Below are positions 47,447 to 57,310 of a DNA stretch of 64,000 nucleotides, piece by piece. Both the position numbers and the translations under genes were made by a program. The first letter of the stretch is position 1, and the number at the start of each line of letters is the position of its first letter. The notes under the pieces were generated by a model. The model saw only the letters and a program-made list of their open reading frames with translations, searched no databases and was not told where the DNA came from. The stretch covers positions 1 to 64,000 of the forward strand of contig NZ_JAFFZO010000019.1 in assembly GCF_016924145.1 (NCBI RefSeq). Reading direction: 5' to 3'. The stretch comes from Amphritea pacifica (GTDB taxonomy: Bacteria; Pseudomonadota; Gammaproteobacteria; Pseudomonadales; Balneatricaceae).

Positions 47447-47713
47447 TTAATCCATATCACCCGCCAGAAACTCATCGATCTCCCGCATAATGTACTGATT
47501 ATCCGGCAGGTTTCTGACCAGAGTTTCCGCTTCTTCGCAGCTGAATCCCTGCAGGGTGAAGCTCTTGGTTCCGATGATCCGGGTATGGTAGTTCAGCTCC
47601 AGTTTAAGAATCCGGTCGCCAGTCATGGGGTTGTGGTAAAGCGATGCTAATGCGATCAGCCCCTCTTCCAGCTGAATAATGCGGTTCAGTTCTGTATTCA
47701 GCCCGGTATTCAT
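47447..47713 (-). CDS. Small unknown protein coupled to hemerythrin
   Basis: An 88-residue acidic protein, MNTGLNTELNRIIQLEEGLI, ending NQYIMREIDEFLAGDMD. Its ATG overlaps the hemerythrin stop by four bases, so the two are made together. The frame upstream to 47776 lies in hemerythrin and is ignored. Family unknown. Linked to nif through the operon's sigma-54 promoter. Confidence 0.65.
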   Translation of the reverse strand: MNTGLNTELNRIIQLEEGLIALASLYHNPMTGDRILKLELNYHTRIIGTKSFTLQGFSCEEAETLVRNLPDNQYIMREIDEFLAGDMD

Positions 47714-48075
47714 GAGTGACTCTCGATATGTTTCACCAGCGCGGCATCCATATTGGTAATATGTTGATGCAACCACTCATCAACACGGCCATTGATATAG
47801 GCCCGGGCCATGGTCTGGCGGCCCTGCTGCACCCGTTGGTTAAACTGTCGTAACTCGGTCAGCAGGCGATTGTGTTCACCACAGTGCTCGCTTTTTCCGG
47901 GGTAGTTGTACTGCGCTATAAACTGCTCTTCCCGTTTGAAGTGGGTTTCTGTATGGCTAAGAAGCTCACTGAAAAGTATTCTGAACTGGTCGGTATCTGA
48001 GGTTTTCAGCCGGCTAGTGATGTCAGCAAAGCGCTGATGATCACGGTCAATTTCTGCATGATTTAAATGTTGCAT
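47710..48075 (-). CDS. Hemerythrin domain protein
   Basis: A 121-residue O2-binding di-iron four-helix bundle. Ligand pattern: DRDHQ, HTETHFKREEQF, HCGEHNRLL and WLHQHITNMDAALVKHI, so the usual His and carboxylate ligands are present. A sigma-54 promoter on its strand suggests expression with nitrogenase; local oxygen binding or sensing is then the likely purpose. It heads a two-gene operon. Confidence 0.88.
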   Translation of the reverse strand: MQHLNHAEIDRDHQRFADITSRLKTSDTDQFRILFSELLSHTETHFKREEQFIAQYNYPGKSEHCGEHNRLLTELRQFNQRVQQGRQTMARAYINGRVDEWLHQHITNMDAALVKHIESHS

Positions 48076-48133
48076 GAGTAAACCTATAAGTCTGACTTCG
48101 TCTGTTGTCTGATCTGTCTGGTGTTAAGTTTCC

Positions 48134-48149
48134 AGCAATTTGCACGCCA
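48134..48149 (-). promoter_or_regulatory. Sigma-54 promoter of the hemerythrin operon
   Basis: The minus strand reads TGGCGTGCAAATTGCT, with TGGC, TTGC and GG-N10-GC spacing. The predicted start is near 48123, 48 bases before the ATG. No TGT-N10-ACA site was found within about 150 bp. Confidence 0.72.
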
Positions 48150-48162
48150 ATAAAGAGATGGC

Positions 48163-48178
48163 TGGTATAGCTTTTGCA
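48163..48178 (+). promoter_or_regulatory. Sigma-54 promoter of the NifX-like gene at 48208
   Basis: TGGTATAGCTTTTGCA, with TTGCA at -12 and GG-N10-GC spacing. The predicted start is near 48189, only 13 bp from the opposing hemerythrin promoter element. No canonical NifA site seen nearby. Confidence 0.72.
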
Positions 48179-48207
48179 ATCGCTCTTAACCGCATGTGCT
48201 TTCTTAT

Positions 48208-48612
48208 ATGAGTTTTAGCACCGTAAAAAAAGCAACCCAGTCACTGAGGTTTAAGCCGTTGTTGAAATTGCCCCCCGTACTTATGGCCGTCGCCAGCAAA
48301 GATGCTGTGTCGATCAATCTGCACTTTGGACATACCAGGGCATTTCTAATCTATCGCGTATCCGGGGATCATTGTGAGTTTGTCGAGCGCCGTGCTGTAG
48401 ACCTCTACTGCCAGGGGCATACTGGTGACAGGTCTGCCATGGAACTGATTCTGGAGACTATCAAAGACTGTCATGCCGTGTTCGTGGTTAAAATCGGTGA
48501 CGGGCCGCAAGAGAGGTTGAAGCGGATTGGCGTCATCTCTGTCAGCGATTATGGATATGAGGGGATAGAAGAGTCGCTGCTGCACTATGTACAAAAGTCC
48601 GACTGGAGCTGA
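48208..48612 (+). CDS. NifX/NafY-type domain protein resembling the NifB C-terminus
   Basis: A 134-residue dinitrogenase-cofactor domain, VLMAVASKDAVSINLHFGHT, most like the C-terminal domain of NifB in this window (also VLMAVAT then HFGHATEFLVYE). I use ATG 48208 because the GTG at 48196 lies only seven bases from the predicted transcript start. No clear ribosome site. It is the fifth such domain in the window. Confidence 0.82.
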   Translation: MSFSTVKKATQSLRFKPLLKLPPVLMAVASKDAVSINLHFGHTRAFLIYRVSGDHCEFVERRAVDLYCQGHTGDRSAMELILETIKDCHAVFVVKIGDGPQERLKRIGVISVSDYGYEGIEESLLHYVQKSDWS

Positions 48613-48614
48613 CG

Positions 48615-48956
48615 ATGACCGATATTGAACGGTGGCTGTCTGAACATCTTCTTAGTCCGGTTGAAGTTGATTGCGCGACTACGGTGATGCTGAAAATTAT
48701 TGATGGTAAATGCAAGATGGCGCAACAGGAAAAAGTCGTTATGGCTGCACTGTATGACGCAGTTAAATCATTGAATCACTCACTGCTGCAACCCGAAGTC
48801 CATACGCTGATCGCCACCGCCCGGGACAGCGCGGATGAGGCTGTTAAACTACTGGTGTACGAACAGCGGCTGCTGGCAGAAACGATGATCTCCCGGCCAG
48901 TGATGAAACGGTTCAAAGCCCGCATCCGTCAACAGGGGTTACTGGATGATGTTTAA
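48615..48956 (+). CDS. Hypothetical protein in NifX-like operon
   Basis: A 113-residue helical protein, MTDIERWLSEHLLSPVEVDC ending RIRQQGLLDDV. It follows two bases after the NifX-like gene and so shares its sigma-54 promoter. It is not recognised. The helical size recalls the N-terminal domain of NafY, but similarity is not evident by eye. Confidence 0.65.
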   Translation: MTDIERWLSEHLLSPVEVDCATTVMLKIIDGKCKMAQQEKVVMAALYDAVKSLNHSLLQPEVHTLIATARDSADEAVKLLVYEQRLLAETMISRPVMKRFKARIRQQGLLDDV

Positions 48957-48971
48957 ACAGGCTGACTAAAA

Positions 48972-48985
48972 GGGGGGGGGGGGGG
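48972..48985. repeat. Poly-G tract (G14)
   Basis: Fourteen G residues 16 bases after the preceding stop codon and 119 bp before the GTG of the GGDEF gene. Such tracts change length by slippage. The distance to the next gene would let it affect transcription. Confidence 0.85.
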
Positions 48986-49104
48986 CAACAACCGGGAGTT
49001 ATTCAGATCTATTGCTCCGCATCACATTTTCAGTCCTCATTACTCATTTTGGTTTCATCTAACCAATAGTACTAGGGCTATTGTGAAGTCATACACGTAC
49101 TATA

Positions 49105-51324
49105 GTGGTCACAATAAAACGGCTCGTTTCCCCCGCTATATGGAGCATCGACAGTACTTTGAATGTTCAACTGACCCTGGCAGGCCGACTGGCTTATGCT
49201 GTTTTCTTTCTGCTCTATGTTGGATTAGCGTTCTTTTTTTCCAGTTTCAGTCCCCAGGCGCAGATCGTTTCATTATGGCCCTCAGCAGGTGTTGCGCTGG
49301 CCGGGTGCCTGATCTTTGGTCAACGTTTCCTGCCAGCCATTCTGCTGGGGTCGTTGCTGTTTAATACGGGAAACTATTTTTTCCAACAGGGTGAGCTGGC
49401 GCTCAGCGTTATCCTGACCTCCGGAGTTATCGCTCTGGGGTCGGTGATTCAGGCATGGGCTAATTACCGTATTTTACGGCGGTGGCGAATCAACATCCTT
49501 GATGCCCCCTCATACTCCCATGTAGTCGGGTTTATCGGTATTGCTTTTCTCTGTTGTCTGATCAGTGCCGTAGTGGGGAATAGTGCGCTGAGCCTGGCCC
49601 AAAGCGGGGATGCCAGCGCGAAAATTTACCTTAACAATATGCTGATCTGGTGGATAGGGGACTTTTTAGGCGTCATTCTGGTTACGCCTCTGCTGTTGGG
49701 AGTGTTCATTCGTCAGGCGGATAAAGCCACCTGGTTGCGTTTGCTGAAGTCGTTATCGATCCCTCTGTTTGTCCTGATCACCACGTTTCAGGTGGCGCAG
49801 CAATATATCGAAGATGCCGTTGTGGCGAAGACAGAACAGGATTTTACGCTGCGATCTGAGGCGCTTGAAAATACCCTGAAACAACATATGAGCAATTATC
49901 TTGATGCGCTGAACCATCTTGGCACTACCCTGGCACAGATGGAAGAGGTCAATTATCAGGTGTTTAATGACGCTAGCCGTCCCTATCTCGCTAACCTGCC
50001 CGGCATCACTGCGATCTCCTGGGATATTCTGATCGGACAGGATGAAGTTGCCGAATTTGAGCAGCATGCGCGGATGGAGGTAGACCCTGCTTTTAAGATC
50101 AAGGGACACCCCCTGCTACCCACTGATCCATTAGTGGTGGTTGAGTATATTCAGCCGTTGAAAAATAATAATCCGGCACTGGGCTATAACGTTTTTTCCA
50201 ACGAAGAGCGTAAGCAGAGTATGTTGCTGGCCAAAGCGACCCGTAAGGATACCGCAACCAATATCATAGAGCTGGTGCAGTCTGACAAAGATAAACAGGG
50301 GTTTCTTATTTTTTCGCCGGTTTTTCAGCAGCTAGATCCACAGGATAACTCGGTAGCGGCGGTTGAATCGCTTAAAGGGTTCGTCGTCGGGGTTTTTCTG
50401 GTGTCTGAAATACTGAATACCCCGCAGATTGCTGAACGGCTGGGTTATATCGATCTCTATGTGTACGAAAATGACAACCCGGCAGACAGGGTGTTCGGGC
50501 GTAAGGATATTATGGACGATATCGCCGCGGGGGTGGGATTGAGTCATCTGTTTGAAATGGGGTTCGCGAATCATAGATGGGTGTTTAATCTGCATGTCGG
50601 TAACAAAGAGGTCACTGCTCTGCAGATCGGTGACAGCCTGAACTTTCTGATAGCTGAAGTACTGTTTGGTGCCCTGGCGGTGTTTATTGTGCTGTCAGCG
50701 TTTGGTTATCACGAAAGACTGACCCGGCTGGTCAGCTTGCGGACCGATGAATTGAAACAAGCGAATGCAGAGCTGGAACATTTTGCTTTTTATGATGCGC
50801 TGACCGGGTTGCCTAACCGGCGGCTGTTTATTGACCGGGTGGAGCATACACTTGCGCTGTGCCAGCGAAATAACAGCTCAGCGGCACTGCTGTATATGGA
50901 TCTGAATGGGTTTAAAGTGGTCAATGACTCTCTGGGGCACGATGTCGGAGATCAGTTATTGATTGAGGTCAGTCGTCGTCTGAGTCGTGTCTTGCGGGAT
51001 AGCGATACCCTGGCGCGGATGGGCGGTGATGAGTTTACCCTGCTGCTACCTGGCAGTCCGGGTATTGACGAAGTTCGCGTGATCGCCAACAAACTTACCG
51101 ACTGTCTCTCAGAGCCGATAACGTTATCGACAATGGAACTTAAGATTTCAATCAGTATTGGTGCGGCCTTTTATCCTCGCGATGGCGTCAACCGGGTTGA
51201 ACTGATTGGCGCTGCTGACAGTGCGATGTATGCCGCTAAAAAGAGCAGCCGATCGCTGTCTTTTTATGCAGATGAGTTAAACAACCAGCCAGCGCTGACG
51301 GGGGACACCGAAGCGGTTGAGTGA
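49105..51324 (+). CDS. MASE1/CHASE-type diguanylate cyclase
   Basis: A 739-residue membrane protein. An N-terminal MASE1-like sensor has about eight helices (20-215). A periplasmic CHASE-type region follows (about 225-510), containing ITAISWDIL and LKGFVVGVF, then a last membrane helix near 535. The GGDEF domain (about 565-725) has an intact MGGDEF active site and an RDSD inhibitory I-site five residues before it, so it should make c-di-GMP with product inhibition. The start is GTG 49105. Single-gene unit. Confidence 0.88.
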   Translation: MVTIKRLVSPAIWSIDSTLNVQLTLAGRLAYAVFFLLYVGLAFFFSSFSPQAQIVSLWPSAGVALAGCLIFGQRFLPAILLGSLLFNTGNYFFQQGELALSVILTSGVIALGSVIQAWANYRILRRWRINILDAPSYSHVVGFIGIAFLCCLISAVVGNSALSLAQSGDASAKIYLNNMLIWWIGDFLGVILVTPLLLGVFIRQADKATWLRLLKSLSIPLFVLITTFQVAQQYIEDAVVAKTEQDFTLRSEALENTLKQHMSNYLDALNHLGTTLAQMEEVNYQVFNDASRPYLANLPGITAISWDILIGQDEVAEFEQHARMEVDPAFKIKGHPLLPTDPLVVVEYIQPLKNNNPALGYNVFSNEERKQSMLLAKATRKDTATNIIELVQSDKDKQGFLIFSPVFQQLDPQDNSVAAVESLKGFVVGVFLVSEILNTPQIAERLGYIDLYVYENDNPADRVFGRKDIMDDIAAGVGLSHLFEMGFANHRWVFNLHVGNKEVTALQIGDSLNFLIAEVLFGALAVFIVLSAFGYHERLTRLVSLRTDELKQANAELEHFAFYDALTGLPNRRLFIDRVEHTLALCQRNNSSAALLYMDLNGFKVVNDSLGHDVGDQLLIEVSRRLSRVLRDSDTLARMGGDEFTLLLPGSPGIDEVRVIANKLTDCLSEPITLSTMELKISISIGAAFYPRDGVNRVELIGAADSAMYAAKKSSRSLSFYADELNNQPALTGDTEAVE

Positions 51325-51390
51325 CGTGAAGCGGCGCATCGGGTAAAAAGAACAGGCGGGATTACTGTGGGACAGGCTGCGTCGAACAAC

Positions 51391-52059
51391 TTATGCAGTT
51401 CCTAGTTGCTGCCTCCCCAGCCAGCCGCTCAGCAGGCAGATTGACAGAATCATCACCAGTGAACCCTGGGCTAACAACACCTCAGAAGAGGGGGGCGGTG
51501 CAATGGTCATGGTTATTACTGTGATGGCCAGTGCGAGCACACAGAGCAGGGTCATGCCCACCACTCTGGCGCTAGAGATTCTGGCACCATAGAGAAACAG
51601 TAACAGTCCGGCCAGCACAATACCTGCCTCAATTAGCAAGATAACGGGCATATTATCCCAAAATTTCAGGCCCATCTTCAGCGAGGCATCGCCCAGCAGA
51701 CAGAGATCGAGGTTATGCACCGTAAAGTCCAGTAACCAGTTGGAGAACACTGCCACCGAAACCATAAATACGGCTCGCTGGCCCACCCCCCTGAATTCTG
51801 AATACCAGAGAAACGCTGCCGCACCGGACATGACAGACCAGATAAGTGCCGCAGAAAGACTGTGAGAGTAGGAAAAGTTAAATTTCAGTTGATGCTTATC
51901 GTTATAATTGTCAGGAATGGTGACCGACTCCCAGCCCAGCAGTACAAAGCTCCAGAGCAGCAGATCGAGAAACAGGGCTGCAGCCACTAATGCCCCCGGA
52001 TTCACGCGCCGGTCCAATCGGCACAGAGCCAGTGCAACACCAATATGACCTGCCAGCAT
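51391..52059 (-). CDS. Multi-pass membrane protein, DUF457/YdjM-like
   Basis: A 222-residue protein with about seven hydrophobic segments, starting MLAGHIGVALALCRLDRRVN and containing YSHSLSAALIWSV. The early His, Asp and central SHS pattern resembles the LexA-regulated/metal-dependent-hydrolase-like membrane family. Function unknown. It runs opposite to the GGDEF gene. Confidence 0.6.
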   Translation of the reverse strand: MLAGHIGVALALCRLDRRVNPGALVAAALFLDLLLWSFVLLGWESVTIPDNYNDKHQLKFNFSYSHSLSAALIWSVMSGAAAFLWYSEFRGVGQRAVFMVSVAVFSNWLLDFTVHNLDLCLLGDASLKMGLKFWDNMPVILLIEAGIVLAGLLLFLYGARISSARVVGMTLLCVLALAITVITMTIAPPPSSEVLLAQGSLVMILSICLLSGWLGRQQLGTA

Positions 52060-52099
52060 AATGACCTCTCAGAGTAAACAGAGCCCGAGGCGGCCAGCG

Positions 52100-52441
52100 T
52101 CAGGCAATAAATTTGGCATAACTGCAACTATGGATATCCACAACCTCCACTGTTAAGGATATTCCAGCCAGATTACAATCTGTTAACCCCTTCAACACTG
52201 TAGAAGATAAAAGCTGTTTTTGCTCATCGGTTCTGCCACTTAATATTCTTATGGTTACGTGGATAAAATCAGCAGGGGCTGCCCCTGTGAGAAAATGATC
52301 GTAGGCTAAGGCGCGGGTTTTAATATCTTCGGCTTGGAACAAGCCGGATTTCAAGGCACCTTCATAGACGGTTTGTACCAGCTTTGCAGGGCTTAGCCGG
52401 GGAGCGAGCGTGTCTGAGAACTCAATAATACAGTGGGGCAA
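52100..52441 (-). CDS. 5-carboxymethyl-2-hydroxymuconate isomerase-like tautomerase
   Basis: A 113-residue tautomerase-superfamily protein. After Met the catalytic Pro is next (MPHCIIEFSDTL), and YDHFLTGAAPADFIHVTIRI is typical of CHMI (HpaF). No other homoprotocatechuate genes are near, so the true substrate may differ. Confidence 0.8.
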   Translation of the reverse strand: MPHCIIEFSDTLAPRLSPAKLVQTVYEGALKSGLFQAEDIKTRALAYDHFLTGAAPADFIHVTIRILSGRTDEQKQLLSSTVLKGLTDCNLAGISLTVEVVDIHSCSYAKFIA

Positions 52442-52494
52442 AGGTTGGTACTCCTGATAACATTAAGGTGGTGGGCCGGGATAACTAACCTGGA

Positions 52495-53199
52495 TCAGTC
52501 AATATCCAGCCAGTTAAACGATCGCTTTAAAAAGCGTTCCGCTTCGCTGTTGATTATCTGTCCGTGAGCCATAACGATCTTTTCCGGATGCCAGTGTAAG
52601 ATATTTTGCAGATGTTGTTGCGCCCTCTTTTTACTGAACATAAAGCTCAGTCGCCAGTCCAGGGGCATCTTGCCATTGGGCGCTAAAATGCCCGCAGCAG
52701 CGGCCACGAAGCGTTTCACTGGTGTAAACGATTCCGGGGCAAAGTTCTCAATCAGATCGGTGACAATCAGCGTTGCCGAGGGTTTATGGAAAAATACACA
52801 CTCTTCCATGGCCGGCGAACCGGTAAAAAGCAGTTGTTCGATATGCTCTGACCAGGGGGCATTGAAAAACGGGGTGAACATACCCTCAAAAACGATATCC
52901 GGACGTTTGAGCTGTACCTCTTTGGTGCCAAAGCTCAGGGCATCCGGATAATGATCCTGCCAGGCCTTAATAAACAGGTGGTGCAGATGGTTGGGGGAGA
53001 TCAGGTATTTTACCCTGCCCAACTGGTCAATCTGACGGATCAGTTCCGTTGTCAGGGCGATGGGGCTGTGAACCCATAATTCATCACCGGGTAACCTGAT
53101 GATCGTCATACGCGTCGTGTAGGGCAGGGTAAAAAAGGGTACGGCAGGCCCTTCAAAAATCCAGATGTTTTCACCTATTTCAGTCACAACACTCTCCAT
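52495..53199 (-). CDS. DUF4336 family protein (metallo-hydrolase-like fold)
   Basis: A 234-residue protein with IIRLPGDELWVHSPIALTTE and YLISPNHLHHLFIKAWQ, the pattern of DUF4336, a family related to metallo-beta-lactamase folds but lacking the full HxHxDH motif. I start at ATG 53199; a GTG at 53214 is possible. Function unknown. Confidence 0.72.
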   Translation of the reverse strand: MESVVTEIGENIWIFEGPAVPFFTLPYTTRMTIIRLPGDELWVHSPIALTTELIRQIDQLGRVKYLISPNHLHHLFIKAWQDHYPDALSFGTKEVQLKRPDIVFEGMFTPFFNAPWSEHIEQLLFTGSPAMEECVFFHKPSATLIVTDLIENFAPESFTPVKRFVAAAAGILAPNGKMPLDWRLSFMFSKKRAQQHLQNILHWHPEKIVMAHGQIINSEAERFLKRSFNWLDID

Positions 53200-53319
53200 T
53201 AACAACGTTGCCACAAAAACGTTTTTGACCAGGTGCTTCAGTTACAGAGCTGAAGAGACAGGGGCTGCTGCGACATTGGCATTTAGCGGCCATCTTTCAG
53301 CTGTTCTCTTACAGTGCGC

Positions 53320-53898
53320 TTATTGGTTGTGCTTTTCAGGGGCACTGATTCCAGTGCGTTCAACGATCTCGGTGTCAAAACCATCGAGACTTTGCTGGTT
53401 TCTGTCGTACCAGTAGGCCTCAATACCCTGTTTGCCTTTTTTCTCTGCCCAGTTAGTTAACGCATCACGGTCGCCTTTATAATCAAACAGGGGCACTGAC
53501 ATGCCGCAGGATGACTGAACCAGATTAATATCCAGAATAAAGATCTGCCGGGCGGCTTCGCTGGCAGGAAAAAGTGAGCGATACTCGCACCAGTCGGGGT
53601 CCTGCCGATGCAGCACCCGGGCATCGCCATACGCTCTGAGAATCAGTGGCGCAGCCTGAAAATCACAGAACATCAGTGTCATTCTCGGGTTCTGCAGCAC
53701 ATGGGCGGCAGATTCATTGCCACTACCGGTCAGGTTTAACCAGGCTATTCTGGTCGGGCTGATCACTCTGAGGGAATCACCACCTTTGGGGGACAGGTTA
53801 ACATGGCCGGTTGCCGCGGCTGTTGCCACAAAGTAGATCTTCTGTTCACCGATAAACTCAATGTGTTGAGTGGACAGTTCTGTAAATTGCTGACCCAT
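53320..53898 (-). CDS. Pyridoxamine 5'-phosphate oxidase family protein
   Basis: A 192-residue FMN-binding split-barrel protein. MGQQFTELSTQHIEFIGEQK begins the family, with GHVNLSPKGGDSLRVI and NPRMTLMFCDF following. Such proteins bind FMN or F420; this branch is uncharacterised. The frame extends to 53961, but ATG 53898 fits the family better. Confidence 0.82.
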   Translation of the reverse strand: MGQQFTELSTQHIEFIGEQKIYFVATAAATGHVNLSPKGGDSLRVISPTRIAWLNLTGSGNESAAHVLQNPRMTLMFCDFQAAPLILRAYGDARVLHRQDPDWCEYRSLFPASEAARQIFILDINLVQSSCGMSVPLFDYKGDRDALTNWAEKKGKQGIEAYWYDRNQQSLDGFDTEIVERTGISAPEKHNQ

Positions 53899-53971
53899 GT
53901 CGTGTTCCCTTTGTTTTGCTGTATCACCCTCTACCCGATTAATATCAGATGATTGCGCCAATGTGAAACAG

Positions 53972-54001
53972 AAAAGGCCAGGAATTGCTTCCCAGCCTTT
54001 T
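53972..54001 (-). terminator. Bidirectional-looking terminator after metE
   Basis: AAAAGGC-CA-GGAA pairs with TTCC-CA-GCCTTTT around TTGC. A/T tails occur on both sides. It lies 26 bases beyond the metE stop. Confidence 0.8.
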
Positions 54002-54026
54002 GTTGGTTTCTATATTCAGGGCAGCG

Positions 54027-56309
54027 TTATGCTGCCAGCCGTTGCTCCCGCAGGATTTTAGCCGCTGCAACCATATTGATCAGGCTGGGGGCAACCTCAT
54101 CCCAGCCACGGGTTTTCAGACCGCAGTCCGGATTGATCCAGAGACGCTCTGCCGGAATCAGGCTGGCGGCTTTTTCAATCAGTGTCTGGATCTGCTCCAC
54201 CGTTGGCGTGTTCGGGCTGTGGATATCATAAACACCGGGGCCAATTTCATTGGGATAGTTAAACTCGGTGAACACTTCCAGCAGCTCCATATTGGAACGG
54301 CTGGTTTCAATGGTGATCACATCGGCATCCATATCGGCAATCGCCTGAATAATGTCATTGAATTCGGCATAACACATATGGGTGTGGATCTGAGTTTCCG
54401 GTTGTACGCCACTGGCGGACACGCGGAAGGCATAGACCGCCCATTGCAGATAGAAATCCCACTCCGACTGTTTCAGCGGCAGCCCTTCACGAATTGCCGG
54501 TTCATCGATCTGGATCGCAGCGATGCCGGCCTGTTCCAGATCGACCACCTCGTCCCGCAGAGCCAGGGCGATCTGCAGACAGGTTTCTGAACGGGGCTGA
54601 TCGTCCCGCACAAACGCCCACTGCAGCATAGTCACAGGCCCCGTCAGCATCCCTTTTACCGGTTTGTTGCTCAGTGACTGGGCATAACGGCTCCAGCCGA
54701 CGGTCATCGCTTCTTTGCGCAGGATGTCACCATAGATAATCGGCGGCTTAACGCAACGGGAACCATAGGACTGCACCCAGCCCAACTGACTGGTGGTATA
54801 GCCTTCCAGCTGTTCGCCAAAGTATTCCACCATATCGTTGCGTTCCGGTTCGCCATGCACCAGCATATCCAGACCATAGCGCTCCTGGCGTTCGATACAG
54901 TCTTTAATCTCTGCCTGCATGATTGCGGTATAGGCGATCTCATCCAGCTCTCCACGGCGGTAACGGGCCCGCGCAGAACGGATATCGGTGGTTTGCGGGA
55001 AGGAGCCGATAGTTGTGGTCGGGAACGCAGGAAGCTGTAGCTTTTGCTGCTGCTTTATCGCACGTTCAGTGTAGGGCAGGCCCCGCTCCCCATCTTTTGG
55101 CATCAGTCCGTTGACGCGGCGCTTCACCTCAATACGGTGTACCCGCTGGGACTGTGTCCGGGCGGTTACATGTTGCAGGTTTGCTGCCAGCTGAGCGCTG
55201 TGTTTACCCTCGATCGCCTGTTTCAGCAGGCTGATCTCTGCCAGTTTTTGTCGCGCAAATGCCAGCCAGCTGTATAACTCGGGATCAAAGCCGGTTTCCT
55301 GCTCCAGATCTACTGGCACATGCAGCAATGAACAGCTGCTGGAGAGCCAGAGGTTATCTCCCCGTCGCTCAGCAACCGGTGTGAGACGCTCAGCCACGGC
55401 TGTAATATCGGTTTTCCAGATATTGCGACCATCGATGGCCCCCACTGAGAGCACCTGGTCTGTTCTGAGCTGTTCGCTGAAACGGATAAACTCATCACCG
55501 CCACGCACTGCATCCAGATGAAAACCATCCACTGGCAGGTAGGCAGTGAGATCAAAGTTATGGTCCAGCGCATCAAAGTAGGTGGTCAGCATCAGCTTCA
55601 GTCCGGTGCCACAACTGCTCAGGGTCTGATAAGCCTCGCGATAGGCTTCCTGCCATTTAGGTGACAGCTCCAGTACCAGCGCCGGTTCATCGATCTGCAG
55701 CCAATCGATATTTTTGCGTGAAAGTAGATTCAGCAGACCTTTATAACTGTCAAGCAGAGCAGGTAACAGCGTTAGTTTATCGAACGCCTGTGAAGCACAT
55801 TTAGCCAGCCACAGGTAGGTCACCGGGCCGATAATTACAGGCTTTACCTGATGGCCGGCTTGCTGTGCTTCGGCTATCTCCGCCAGCAGTTTTTCCGGAT
55901 TGAGAATGAACTGTTGTGTAGCAGTCAGCTCTGGTACCAGGTAGTGATAGTTGGTATCAAACCATTTAGTCATCTCGCAGGCACGGGTTGCCTTGCCTGA
56001 TGGTGCCCGTCCCCGGGCCATGCGGAAATAATTATCAAAGCTATCACAGCTGCCATCGCTGAAACGCTGAGGAACCACACCCAGCAGTACCGAGTGATCC
56101 AGCACCTGGTCATACAGAGAGAAATCATTGACAGTGACCAGATCCATGCCACTTTCAGCCTGAATATTCCAGTTTTGCATTCGCAAAGTCTTTGCCACAT
56201 CAGCCAGCTCATTGCGGCTGGATTTTCCATGCCAGTAGTTCTCAAGGGCGAACTTCAGTTCGCGCTGAGCACCAATACGGGGAAAGCCCGGAATATGTGT
56301 TTTCACCAT
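54027..56309 (-). CDS. metE: Cobalamin-independent methionine synthase
   Basis: Transfers methyl from 5-methyltetrahydropteroyltriglutamate to homocysteine. The 760 residues, a full-length protein, have the duplicated barrel. Zinc ligands are in HTHMCYAEF and [12 protein letters not shown] with the intervening ETSRSN. It starts [20 protein letters not shown]. Monocistronic, with an AT-rich leader (56310-56460) in which I did not find a clear MetR site. Confidence 0.96.
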   Translation of the reverse strand: MVKTHIPGFPRIGAQRELKFALENYWHGKSSRNELADVAKTLRMQNWNIQAESGMDLVTVNDFSLYDQVLDHSVLLGVVPQRFSDGSCDSFDNYFRMARGRAPSGKATRACEMTKWFDTNYHYLVPELTATQQFILNPEKLLAEIAEAQQAGHQVKPVIIGPVTYLWLAKCASQAFDKLTLLPALLDSYKGLLNLLSRKNIDWLQIDEPALVLELSPKWQEAYREAYQTLSSCGTGLKLMLTTYFDALDHNFDLTAYLPVDGFHLDAVRGGDEFIRFSEQLRTDQVLSVGAIDGRNIWKTDITAVAERLTPVAERRGDNLWLSSSCSLLHVPVDLEQETGFDPELYSWLAFARQKLAEISLLKQAIEGKHSAQLAANLQHVTARTQSQRVHRIEVKRRVNGLMPKDGERGLPYTERAIKQQQKLQLPAFPTTTIGSFPQTTDIRSARARYRRGELDEIAYTAIMQAEIKDCIERQERYGLDMLVHGEPERNDMVEYFGEQLEGYTTSQLGWVQSYGSRCVKPPIIYGDILRKEAMTVGWSRYAQSLSNKPVKGMLTGPVTMLQWAFVRDDQPRSETCLQIALALRDEVVDLEQAGIAAIQIDEPAIREGLPLKQSEWDFYLQWAVYAFRVSASGVQPETQIHTHMCYAEFNDIIQAIADMDADVITIETSRSNMELLEVFTEFNYPNEIGPGVYDIHSPNTPTVEQIQTLIEKAASLIPAERLWINPDCGLKTRGWDEVAPSLINMVAAAKILREQRLAA

Positions 56310-56481
56310 CTTCTCCTGTTGATAGTTCTTTAGAGTCGTTCTTTGAGACAGCGGTTTGTCCCGAAAGAGGAGATGATTATGGTGATGATTTAATATGAGG
56401 TAAATTGATATAAAATCACAAATTATTGAATTAAATTAATAATGTCGTTTTTCCCTATCCCATGATCAAAAATAGATGGGG

Positions 56482-56895
56482 CTATTTCAGGGATTGCTCT
56501 GATGTCGTGTCAGCAGATAGCGGACGTTTTGAGGGTTTTCGCCAGACATACCAGAGCGCCAATATAACCGTAGCGGCAGCGACCGCTTTCAGACCAGGAT
56601 GGAAACTCAGAAATAGCAACGGATAGCTGATCATTATCAGCATCATGCCGCTGGCGAATAGCTTTGCCTTCAGTGGGATCACCCCGTGCTCTTCCCAGTC
56701 ACGGATATAGTGACCAAACCAGCGATGGTTGAGCAGATACTGGTGCAGACGCTCCGAACTGCGGGAAAAGCAGAATGCTGCAACCAGCAGGAAAGGGGTG
56801 GTCGGGACCAGTGGCAGTAACAGTCCGATAATCCCTAACAGTACGAAAAAAAAACCGCTCAGCAGGAAAAGTGTCCGGATCAGTGTTTGTCGCAC
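56482..56895 (-). CDS. YbaN family (DUF454) inner-membrane protein
   Basis: A 137-residue protein with two N-terminal hydrophobic helices (GFFFVLLGIIGLLLPLVPTT), the conserved PTTPFLLVAAFCFSRSS, and WFGHYIRDWEEHGVIPLKAK. A textbook DUF454 pattern. Role unknown. Transcribed away from gcdH. Confidence 0.85.
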   Translation of the reverse strand: MRQTLIRTLFLLSGFFFVLLGIIGLLLPLVPTTPFLLVAAFCFSRSSERLHQYLLNHRWFGHYIRDWEEHGVIPLKAKLFASGMMLIMISYPLLFLSFHPGLKAVAAATVILALWYVWRKPSKRPLSADTTSEQSLK

Positions 56896-57198
56896 AGTGT
56901 GTCCTCAATGAATTGTCTTGATTCATCCTAGCAGGCTGATGACCTCAGATCTTCAATTATCGTATCGCGATGGAAAGCTGCAGCAGAGACCCGGCGGTTT
57001 TGGTCAGTATTTTAAACAGTGTCCCGGAGGCGTCTCCCTGCAGACATCAGCACCATTACAGGTCCGTTAGTGCGGCAGATAGACTGTAATGTTATGCATT
57101 CTTCTACCTCCCCCGGATGGGGCATATACCTGAAAGCGGGGGCAGCGGTAGTATCGCTATCAGGACAAAATCGATATCGCCATCGTTGTTACATAGGC

Positions 57199-57227
57199 TT
57201 GATTTTGTAAAAAATAATGAACAATAT
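57199..57227 (+). promoter_or_regulatory. Possible sigma-70 promoter of gcdH
   Basis: TTGATT and CAATAT with 17-bp spacing, the only reasonable pair I found in the 415-bp gap before gcdH. A small CCGCT/AGCGG hairpin follows near 57262. The rest of 56896-57198 shows nothing I can name. Confidence 0.3.
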
Positions 57228-57310
57228 GCTGCTATCATTCCTAACAGAACCGGTGGAAACCGCTCTCAGAAGCGGTGGCTGCACATAACGAGAAGCAAGA
57301 GGCGTGTTCC

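Noticed and set aside
57019-57210. 63-codon ORF upstream of gcdH
   Set aside because: No ribosome site, biased composition, and it crosses the probable promoter region.
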